Made by a program: the position numbers and the translations under genes. Under the pieces are notes generated by a model, which saw only the letters and a list, made by a program, of their open reading frames with translations, was not told the DNA's origin and searched no databases. A stretch of 5,718 nt of DNA from positions 1 through 5,718 of the forward strand of contig JBBSIG010000168.1 of assembly GCA_038232215.1 (NCBI GenBank), in the 5' to 3' direction. Below, piece by piece: positions 1 to 4,974 of this stretch. This stretch comes from JBBSIG01 sp038232215. Lineage in GTDB: Bacteria; Actinomycetota; Thermoleophilia; Gaiellales; Gaiellaceae. Within the stretch, counting starts at the first letter, position 1, and each line of letters starts with the position of its first letter.

Positions 1-362
1 AGCCCGCGCGCGACCTCGCCCAGCGCGTCCGAGAGCACCTTGCCGTGCTCCGCGGTGAGGATGCGCGCGACGTCCTCGCGCTGCTCGTCGAGCAGGCGGC
101 GGATGCGGAAGAGGATGTCCGAGCGCTTCGAGAGGGACGTCAAGCGCCAGCCGGGAAACGCCGCCCTGGCTGCCTCGACCGCGCGGTCGACCTCGTCGGC
201 GGTCGCGAAGTCGACCGAGCCGGTCTGCCGGCCGGTCGCCGGGTTGTAGACGGGGCCGCTTCGGCCCGAGTCCCCCTGGACGCGCGCGCCGTCGATCCAG
301 TGCACGATCCGCCTGACCTCGTCGGTCTTCTCCAGGGTTGGTGCGGGTGCGAGCTCGCTCAT
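1..362 (-). CDS. mmsA: CoA-acylating methylmalonate/malonate-semialdehyde dehydrogenase, N-terminal part (gene cut by left window edge)
   Basis: This is the N-terminal 120 residues of an aldehyde dehydrogenase superfamily protein of the MmsA/IolA type. The enzyme oxidises (methyl)malonate semialdehyde with NAD+ and CoA to propionyl- or acetyl-CoA plus CO2, in the cytoplasm. Visible family landmarks are HWIDG (residues 21-25), SGRSGPVYNPATG (32-44), FPGW (69-72), SLSKR (76-80) and TAEHGKVLSDALGEVARG (103-120). The last block, TAEHGK followed by a DA-GEV-RG stretch, is typical of MmsA. The catalytic cysteine lies outside the window, so activity cannot be judged. The start is the ATG at 362-360, preceded by GAGGAGG six nt upstream. 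It follows the binding-protein gene on the same strand, separated by about 110 nt and a GC-rich hairpin, so it may be co-transcribed at a lower level or have its own promoter. Beta-alanine, valine/thymine and inositol catabolism all use this enzyme; the neighbouring aminotransferase favours the beta-amino acid role (inference). Confidence 0.9.
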   Translation of the reverse strand, partial: MSELAPAPTLEKTDEVRRIVHWIDGARVQGDSGRSGPVYNPATGRQTGSVDFATADEVDRAVEAARAAFPGWRLTSLSKRSDILFRIRRLLDEQREDVARILTAEHGKVLSDALGEVARG

Positions 363-366
363 CGAG

Positions 367-375
367 TCCTCCTCG
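367..375 (-). promoter_or_regulatory. Ribosome binding site of mmsA
   Basis: On the minus strand GAGGAGGA lies about five to six nt before the ATG at 362-360. It is a strong Shine-Dalgarno match and fixes the mmsA start. It sits in a small imperfect palindrome (CGAG at 363-366 against CTCG at 372-375), which could form a weak hairpin. Confidence 0.8.
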
Positions 376-388
376 AGATGGTGCGGGC

Positions 389-394
389 AGGGTA
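389..394 (-). promoter_or_regulatory. Possible weak -10 box for a separate mmsA promoter
   Basis: TACCCT on the minus strand lies 26 nt before the mmsA start and fits the loose TANNNT pattern. No convincing -35 hexamer is seen 16-18 nt upstream (GGTCCG or CGGTCC at best). Such a hexamer occurs easily by chance, so this is only a candidate for transcription of mmsA independent of the transporter genes. Confidence 0.2.
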
Positions 395-434
395 CCTCGC
401 GGGGCGAGAGCCGGACCGACCCGGCCGGAGGCAG

Positions 435-462
435 AGGAGGGGCCCGCCGCCGGGCCCCTCCT
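435..462 (-). terminator. GC-rich hairpin after the binding-protein gene (terminator-like, no T tract)
   Basis: AGGAGGGGCCCG (435-446) and CGGGCCCCTCCT (451-462) form a perfect 12-bp stem with a 4-nt loop. On the minus strand it begins 9 nt after the TGA stop (474-472) of the solute-binding protein gene. No run of T follows it in either direction, so it is not a classic intrinsic terminator. U-tract-less hairpins are described as terminators or 3'-end stabilisers in high-GC Gram-positive bacteria. Here it could separate the transporter message from mmsA, or protect the 3' end of the binding-protein message. Confidence 0.65.
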
Positions 463-471
463 GCCTGCCGC

Positions 472-1869
472 TCAGACCTTGCCGCGTTTCCGCCAGGCCG
501 CGAAGATCTGCTTGATCTGACGGTCGAACGTGCGTGCCGCGTCGTCCGGGCTCCGCTTGCCCTGCGCCACCTCGGCGAACATCTGCGGGATCAGGAACTT
601 GTTGAACATCTCGTCGATGGCGGCGTTCGAGAAGCCCGGGAACCCGACGTTGTTCGTGTACTTCTGGTTGATCGTCTCCAGCACCTTGTACTTTCCCTTC
701 GGCCCGTTTGGGTCGCGCTCGAGCCGTCTCGTGAGATTCCGCACCGAGGCCGGGAACGAGGGGAAGTTGTAGAAGCGGCTGTTCTCGAACGCCCCGGTGT
801 ACTTGACCTCGAGGTCGATCAGGAACTTCTGCGCCGCCGCCTTGTTGTTCGCGAACTTCCAGATCACGTAGCACCCCATCACGTGCTCGAGCCCGAGGCG
901 CCCGTTGGGCCCCGAGGGAATCGGCGCCAGCGCGATCTTGCCGGCGAGGTCCTGGTTCAGGCCCTCGGCGCTCCGTGTGATCGAGATCGCGTTCAGGGCC
1001 ATCGAGAGCCGCCCGGCCAGCATCGCCTGGTTGTTCGACGCCGCCGTCCACGCGAAGATCTCGTCCGACATCCCCTGCTTGAACAGGCTGGCGCCGAACT
1101 TGAGCGCCTCGCGCGTGCCTTTCGAGTTCAGCGTCACGCGCTGGTCCTTGTTCTGGATGAACCCGCCGAAGCACATCATCAGCGCGATCAGGGCCATGTT
1201 GGAGTCGATCTCGTTCGACATGCCGAGGCCCACCGGATGCCCCAGCGCCCGCAGCTTGGGCGCGGCCTTGAGCACGTTGTCCCAGCTCGTCGGCTTCAGC
1301 CCGACCTGGCCCCAGAGGTCGGTGCGGTAGTTGACCGGGTCGGGCGCGTAGGTGTCAGCGAAGGCGAAGTACTTCTTCGTCCGCGGGTTGTACGTGCTGC
1401 GGAAGCAGACGTCCGCCATCTTGCCGCGCTTCTTGGTCACGGCGGCGACGACGTTCTTGTGGTCGATGACCTGGTCCTCGTACTGCGCCGGCGGAGCCAG
1501 GAACCAGAACAGGTCGTGGCCGCTCTGGGCTGCGACCTCCGCGGCGGCGCGGTTCGGGATGTCCGCCTGGTTGATGTGGTCGACGATCACCTCGGTGTCG
1601 TTCGCGTCGCCCCAGCGCTTCGTGTAGACGTTGTCGAACCACTTGTCGTACGCCGGCACGAAATGGCTCCACTGCGCGATCCGCAGCGTCCCCTTGAGCT
1701 GGCGGTGGGCGAATCTCGGCGCCCCCGCGACCGCCGTCCGGGCGGCTGCACCGCCGTAGACGATCACGAGCGTCCCGGTGCCGGCGCGGCGTACGAACTC
1801 GCGTCTCGTCGTCGGCCGTCGACTCACCTCCGTCACGCCCTGCGTGACCTTGCCGTTGCCGTCCTCCAT
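472..1869 (-). CDS. ABC transporter extracellular solute-binding protein (family 1, Tat-exported)
   Basis: This 465-residue protein is the substrate-binding component of the importer whose two permeases lie directly upstream. The length suits family 1 (carbohydrate-type) binding proteins. The N-terminus carries a Tat signal: TRREFV with the twin arginines at residues 22-23, a hydrophobic stretch about 29-43, and possible signal peptidase I sites after AVA (48) or AGA (50). No cysteine occurs in or just after the signal, so there is no lipobox. The mature part starts with LKGTLRIAQWSHFVPAYDKW (58-77), a first beta strand and aromatic segment usual for this fold, followed by DLFWF (119-123). 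The C-terminus (FAAWRKRGKV) is basic. The start is the ATG at 1869-1867, chosen because AAAGGAG sits 7 nt upstream; an in-frame ATG at 1896-1894 lies before that site. It is the last transporter gene in its operon, 38 nt after permease 2, and is followed by a hairpin. Three cysteines are present in the mature part (CF, MMCFGG and GCYV contexts). The ligand is not identifiable; sugars, glycerophosphodiesters, polyols or amines remain possible. Confidence 0.9.
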   Translation of the reverse strand: MEDGNGKVTQGVTEVSRRPTTRREFVRRAGTGTLVIVYGGAAARTAVAGAPRFAHRQLKGTLRIAQWSHFVPAYDKWFDNVYTKRWGDANDTEVIVDHINQADIPNRAAAEVAAQSGHDLFWFLAPPAQYEDQVIDHKNVVAAVTKKRGKMADVCFRSTYNPRTKKYFAFADTYAPDPVNYRTDLWGQVGLKPTSWDNVLKAAPKLRALGHPVGLGMSNEIDSNMALIALMMCFGGFIQNKDQRVTLNSKGTREALKFGASLFKQGMSDEIFAWTAASNNQAMLAGRLSMALNAISITRSAEGLNQDLAGKIALAPIPSGPNGRLGLEHVMGCYVIWKFANNKAAAQKFLIDLEVKYTGAFENSRFYNFPSFPASVRNLTRRLERDPNGPKGKYKVLETINQKYTNNVGFPGFSNAAIDEMFNKFLIPQMFAEVAQGKRSPDDAARTFDRQIKQIFAAWRKRGKV

Positions 1870-1876
1870 TCCCTTG

Positions 1877-1883
1877 CTCCTTT
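1877..1883 (-). promoter_or_regulatory. Ribosome binding site of the binding-protein gene
   Basis: AAAGGAG on the minus strand lies 7 nt before the ATG at 1869-1867. It is one of the strongest Shine-Dalgarno sequences in the window, fitting a binding protein made in excess over the permeases. It decides the start against the in-frame ATG at 1896-1894, which would place this motif inside the coding region. Confidence 0.85.
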
Positions 1884-1907
1884 CTGTTGGAGGCATGTTG
1901 GCCTTCG

Positions 1908-2744
1908 TCAGCGGAAAGCTCCGCCGGTGAATCCCTGGATGAAGCGGTCGAGGAATGCGTTGTAGAGCAGCGCGAGCGGAATGCTCGGGATGAGCGTGGC
2001 CGCCATCAGGGCGCCCCAGTAGAAGACGTCGCCGCGGATCAGCTCCGTGTAGATGCCCGTCGAGATCGTCTTGCTCGACGAATGGCTGATGAAGCTGACG
2101 GCGTACACGAACTCGTTCGCGACGAGCGAGAAGGAGAAGATGACGACCGTCAGGATCCCGGGCAGCGAGATCGGGAAAACGACGCTTCGCAGCGTGCGCA
2201 GGCGCGATGCGCCGTCGATCATCGCCGCGTCCTCGAGCTCCTGGGGAATCGTCTTGAAGAAGCCCATCAGGAGCCATGTCGAGAAGGGAATCGTGAACGA
2301 CGGGTAGACGAGCATCAGCGACCCGAGCCGGTCCTGCAGCCCGAGCTCGCTGATCACCCGCGAGAGGGGCAGGAAGAGCAGCGTCGGCGGCACGAGGTAG
2401 GTGAGGAAGATGCCGACGCCGAGACTCCGCCCCCACCTGCCCGAGAGACGCGCGAGCGCGTAGCCCGCGGGTAGCGAGACGATCAGCGTGAAGAGGACGA
2501 CCACGACGCCGACGAGCGCCGTGTTCCCGAGCCAGCGCAGGTACTGCGTGTCGGTGAAGAGGAACGTGACGTTGTCGAGCGTCGGCGAGCCCGCGTTGAA
2601 CTTGAACGGCACGTTCTGCGGGCTGTAGAGGTCGCCCTGGCTCTTCAGCGCCGTCATCAGCATCCAGTAGAAGGGGAACGCGAGCACGATCGCGAACGGC
2701 CCTACGACTAGGTAGTTGGCCAGCTTGGAGCGCGTGCTGACCAT
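1908..2744 (-). CDS. ABC transporter permease 2 (MalG/UgpE-like, CUT1 type)
   Basis: This 278-residue inner-membrane protein forms half of the translocation channel. Six hydrophobic segments are visible at about residues 11-33, 74-98, 108-130, 140-162, 196-218 and 242-264. The loop that docks onto the ATPase is intact: the EAA-type motif runs from about E169 to G196 with EDAAMIDGAS (171-180) and PISLPG (191-196). The N-terminal FPFYWMLMTALKS (23-35) is a common MalG/UgpE signature, and the full length matches the family. It starts 3 nt after the TAG stop of permease 1 (2750-2748). Its likely ribosome site (GAGGT, about 10 nt upstream) is therefore inside the end of permease 1, implying translational coupling. 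The gene ends with TGA at 1910-1908, 38 nt before the binding-protein start. Family assignment is firm; the substrate is unknown. Confidence 0.93.
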   Translation of the reverse strand: MVSTRSKLANYLVVGPFAIVLAFPFYWMLMTALKSQGDLYSPQNVPFKFNAGSPTLDNVTFLFTDTQYLRWLGNTALVGVVVVLFTLIVSLPAGYALARLSGRWGRSLGVGIFLTYLVPPTLLFLPLSRVISELGLQDRLGSLMLVYPSFTIPFSTWLLMGFFKTIPQELEDAAMIDGASRLRTLRSVVFPISLPGILTVVIFSFSLVANEFVYAVSFISHSSSKTISTGIYTELIRGDVFYWGALMAATLIPSIPLALLYNAFLDRFIQGFTGGAFR

Positions 2745-2747
2745 CCC

Positions 2748-3698
2748 CTACGTGACCTCGACCTTGCGGGCGAACAGGAGCATCAGCACGCTCACGGCCG
2801 CGAGCACGGGCAGCAGGTAGAGCGCGATCGCGGCGCCGGGGCCGAGCGAGCCGGACTGGATCCCGGTCTGGAACGCCCACAGCGGCAGCGTCTGGGTGCT
2901 GTTGAACGGCCCGCCCCGGGTGAGGATGTAGCCGACGGCCATGTCCGTGGCCGTGAAGATGATCCCGAAGAGAACCGCGATCGTCGCGATCGGCAGCTGC
3001 AGCGGCAGCGTCACGTACCACAGCTTCTTCAGGCCCACGGCGCCGTCCACCTTGGCCGCGTCGTTGACCTCGGTCGGGATCGACGCGAGCCCGGCGATCA
3101 TGATCACCGTCGCGAAGGGGAGAAGCCGCCAGGCGTGGACGGTGATGATCGCCGCCATCGCCTTGTTCGGCTCGCCGAGCCATTGCGGCGGGTTGAACCG
3201 GCTCACGAGGTGGAGGTGGACGAGTGTCCAGTTCACGACGCTGAAGAGCGAGTCGAAGATCCACAGGAAGCCGACCGTGCTGAGCGCCACCGGCGCCGCC
3301 CACGGCAGCAGGATCAGGAAGCGCAGCGTCCACTTGGCCATCCGCGAGAGCCAGTGCCGCCCGAAGTCGCGCACGAGAAAGTGCGCGAGCACGGAGGCAC
3401 CGAGGACCACGATCGCGTTCGAGGCCAGCGTGAAGACGACGGTGTTGCGAAGCGCGCGGCGGAAGTTGGGGTCGTCCCACGCGCCCGTGAAGTTGTCGAG
3501 GCCGACGAAGTGCCCGGTCAGCGATCCCGCGGTCGCGTCGGTCAGGCTGAGGTAGATCGCGAGGCCGAGCGGGACGCCCACGAGCAGGGCCATGAAGACG
3601 ACGGCGGGCGCGATCAGGGCGGGCGCGAGGAAGCGGCGGTGCTCGAGGGCGTTCCTGAGTCGACCGCCCCGTGGCCGAGCCTGCGCAACAGCCTCCAT
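2748..3698 (-). CDS. ABC transporter permease 1 (MalF/UgpA-like, CUT1 type)
   Basis: This 316-residue inner-membrane protein is the partner of permease 2. A basic cytoplasmic N-terminus (residues 1-22) leads into a first membrane segment at about 24-52. Further segments lie at about 86-109, 125-149, 181-205, 236-258 and 285-311. The ATPase-docking EAA loop is seen at 210-236, with EVNDAAKVDGA (210-220) and LPLQLP (231-236). The start is taken at the ATG 3698-3696. An upstream in-frame ATG at 3776-3774 would add 26 residues that lack family character and overlap the divergent ATPase start and the promoter region, so it is rejected. The chosen ATG has a TAGGAT box 8 nt upstream. That can be read as a -10 element of a leaderless transcript, or its AGGA as a Shine-Dalgarno at 9-nt spacing. 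It heads the leftward operon with permease 2 and the binding protein. Confidence 0.92.
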   Translation of the reverse strand: MEAVAQARPRGGRLRNALEHRRFLAPALIAPAVVFMALLVGVPLGLAIYLSLTDATAGSLTGHFVGLDNFTGAWDDPNFRRALRNTVVFTLASNAIVVLGASVLAHFLVRDFGRHWLSRMAKWTLRFLILLPWAAPVALSTVGFLWIFDSLFSVVNWTLVHLHLVSRFNPPQWLGEPNKAMAAIITVHAWRLLPFATVIMIAGLASIPTEVNDAAKVDGAVGLKKLWYVTLPLQLPIATIAVLFGIIFTATDMAVGYILTRGGPFNSTQTLPLWAFQTGIQSGSLGPGAAIALYLLPVLAAVSVLMLLFARKVEVT

Positions 3699-3706
3699 CG
3701 GCGCCG

Positions 3707-3735
3707 ATCCTACCGCGCTCTGTGACGAAAAGCGC
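3707..3735 (-). promoter_or_regulatory. Candidate promoter for the permease/binding-protein operon
   Basis: On the minus strand TAGGAT (3712-3707) matches the actinobacterial -10 pattern TAGRRT and ends 8 nt before the permease 1 ATG, the spacing expected if transcription starts at or very near the A of ATG. The -35 position 17 nt upstream reads GCGCTT (3735-3730), a weak match, so an activator might be needed. An alternative reading is that the same bases hold only a Shine-Dalgarno (AGGA). Confidence 0.45.
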
Positions 3736-3750
3736 GTCGCGAAGTAGGAT
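3722..3750 (+). promoter_or_regulatory. Candidate sigma-70-type promoter for the ATPase/aminotransferase arm
   Basis: GTGACG (3722-3727) matches five of six bases of the TTGACR -35 pattern. After a 17-nt spacer, TAGGAT (3745-3750) fully matches the TAGRRT -10 pattern. The box ends 12 nt before the ATPase ATG, so the predicted leader is only about 5-6 nt. No usable Shine-Dalgarno lies in that stretch, which fits near-leaderless translation. The site overlaps the opposing candidate promoter. Confidence 0.6.
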
Positions 3751-3762
3751 CGGTCGCGCGCG

Positions 3763-4965
3763 ATGGCTCCGATCACGCTCGAACAGGTCTCGAAGGTCTA
3801 TCCCGACGGCACCCGGGCGGTGCGGGAGCTCGACCTCGACATCGCCGACGGGGAGCTCGTCGTCTTCGTCGGCCCCTCGGGCTGCGGGAAGACGTCGGCA
3901 CTGCGCATGATCGCGGGGCTGGAGGAGATCAGCGCCGGCACGATCAAGATCGGCGACGAGGTCGTCAACGACCTGCCGCCGCGCGACCGCGACCTGGCCA
4001 TGATCTTCCAGAACTACGCGCTCTACCCGCACATGTCCGCCTTCGAGAACATGGCGTTCGCGCTGAAGCTGCGGAACCTGCCGAAGCCCGAGCGCGGAGA
4101 GCGCGTCGGCACCGCGGCGCGCATCCTCGGGCTCGCGGACGTGCTCGGCAAGCGGCCGCGTACGCTCTCGGGCGGGCAGCGCCAGCGCGTGGCGATGGGG
4201 CGGGCGATCGTGCGCGAGCCACGCGCCTTCCTGATGGACGAGCCGCTCTCGAATCTCGACGCCAAGCTGCGCGTGCAGATGCGGGGCGAGATCGCGCGGC
4301 TGCAGCGCGACCTCGACGTGACGACGATCTACGTCACGCACGACCAGAGCGAGGCCATGACGCTCGGCGACCGCGTCGCCGTCATGCGCCGGGGCGATCT
4401 CCAGCAGCTCGACGTGCCGCAGAGGCTCTACGAGGAGCCCGTCAACCTCTTCGTGGCCGAGTTCATCGGCTCCCCGGCGATGAACCTCGTCGAGGCGGAG
4501 CTCGAGCGCGTCGACGGGCGCCTGCAGGTCCACTTCGGCGAGCATCGGCTGACACTGGAGCGCGACGCCCTCACGGTCAGGCCGAAGCTCGAGCCCTACG
4601 TCGGGCGGAAGCTCGCGCTCGGCATCCGGCCCGAGGACATCCGGGACGTCGGCGCGGCGGGCGGCGCCGAGCAGGAGGAGGCGCTGGAGCTGCCGATCGA
4701 CCTGCGCGAGGACATGGGAGCCGAGGTCTTCCTGCACTTCGTGGTCGGGGGCTCGCCCGTGCAGACGGAGGACGTCAGGGAGGCGGCCGAGCTCGAGGCG
4801 GTCCAGGCGACCCGCGAGTACGCGGCCCGGGACGGCAACCCCTTCATCGCTCGCGTCCATCGAGAGTCACGCGCGCGCGAGGGCGAGACGGCGCAGCTCG
4901 TGTTCGACACGAAGCGGCTGCGCTTCTTCGACCTCGAGACCGGGCGCGCCGTCACCGCCGGGTAA
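3763..4965 (+). CDS. ABC transporter ATP-binding protein (MalK/UgpC/MsmK family)
   Basis: This 400-residue cytoplasmic ATPase energises a CUT1-type importer; two copies would dock on the EAA loops of the divergent permeases. All catalytic motifs are intact: Walker A GPSGCGKTS (37-45, Lys43), Q-loop Gln83, signature LSGGQRQ (135-141), Walker B FLMDE (156-160, Glu160), D-loop SNLD (163-166) and switch His193 in YVTHDQ. From about residue 235 to the end lies the regulatory OB-fold (TOBE/MOBE) half, with GIRPEDI as the usual landmark. It includes a charged Glu/Ala-rich helical insert before FIARV. The start is secure because an in-frame TAG at 3745-3747 and no other start codon precede the ATG. 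Many members of this family serve several sugar importers, so it need not be exclusive to this system. It heads the rightward arm and lies 9 nt before the aminotransferase gene. Confidence 0.95.
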   Translation: MAPITLEQVSKVYPDGTRAVRELDLDIADGELVVFVGPSGCGKTSALRMIAGLEEISAGTIKIGDEVVNDLPPRDRDLAMIFQNYALYPHMSAFENMAFALKLRNLPKPERGERVGTAARILGLADVLGKRPRTLSGGQRQRVAMGRAIVREPRAFLMDEPLSNLDAKLRVQMRGEIARLQRDLDVTTIYVTHDQSEAMTLGDRVAVMRRGDLQQLDVPQRLYEEPVNLFVAEFIGSPAMNLVEAELERVDGRLQVHFGEHRLTLERDALTVRPKLEPYVGRKLALGIRPEDIRDVGAAGGAEQEEALELPIDLREDMGAEVFLHFVVGGSPVQTEDVREAAELEAVQATREYAARDGNPFIARVHRESRAREGETAQLVFDTKRLRFFDLETGRAVTAG

Positions 4966-4974
4966 GCTCCGGCG
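4956..4974 (+). other. Small hairpin across the ATPase-aminotransferase junction
   Basis: CGCCGG (4956-4961) and CCGGCG (4969-4974) can pair with a 7-nt loop that contains the ATPase stop codon (4963-4965). The stem ends at the base just before the aminotransferase ATG (4975). No Shine-Dalgarno is visible there. Ribosomes finishing the ATPase would open the stem, consistent with coupled translation. Short GC-rich stems occur by chance in such DNA. Confidence 0.35.

Larger units (their letters stand above)
3704..3753. repeat. 10-bp inverted repeat spanning the divergent control region
   Basis: CCGATCCTAC (3704-3713) is repeated inverted and without mismatch as GTAGGATCGG (3744-3753), with a 30-nt spacer. 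Each arm contains TAGGAT pointing toward the gene on its side. The symmetry may simply reflect two copies of the same promoter or ribosome-site element, or may be a binding site for a regulator acting on both arms. Confidence 0.7.

Noticed and set aside
45..515. Plus-strand open frame of 156 codons over mmsA and the intergenic hairpin.
   Set aside because: It is antisense to well-conserved mmsA sequence, crosses the intergenic region, and has no recognisable protein features.
1867..1896. Binding-protein start at the upstream in-frame ATG 1896-1894.
   Set aside because: The strong AAAGGAG site at 1883-1877 lies downstream of that ATG and is correctly spaced for the ATG at 1869.
883..1965. Plus-strand open frame of 360 codons opposite the binding-protein gene.
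   Set aside because: Its translation is low-complexity Arg/Val/Leu/Glu text without a recognisable domain, and it lies wholly antisense to clear genes.
1887..3725. Plus-strand open frames at 1887-2474 and 3135-3725, opposite the permeases.
   Set aside because: Charged Arg/Glu-rich translations mirror the hydrophobic permease codons, a standard antisense artefact.
3696..3776. Longer permease 1 starting at the ATG 3776-3774.
   Set aside because: It would overlap the ATPase start and both TAGGAT boxes, adds 26 residues without family features, and the ATG at 3698-3696 has proper upstream elements.
472..4860. One minus-strand frame stays open for 4.4 kb (about 1460 codons), which might look like a giant gene or fusion.
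   Set aside because: Only the C-terminal third (the binding protein, from 1869 down) has protein-like character and a ribosome site. The rest is Arg/Ala/Pro/Asp-rich shadow translation across the two permeases and antisense to the ATPase, as expected in GC-rich DNA where stop codons are rare.
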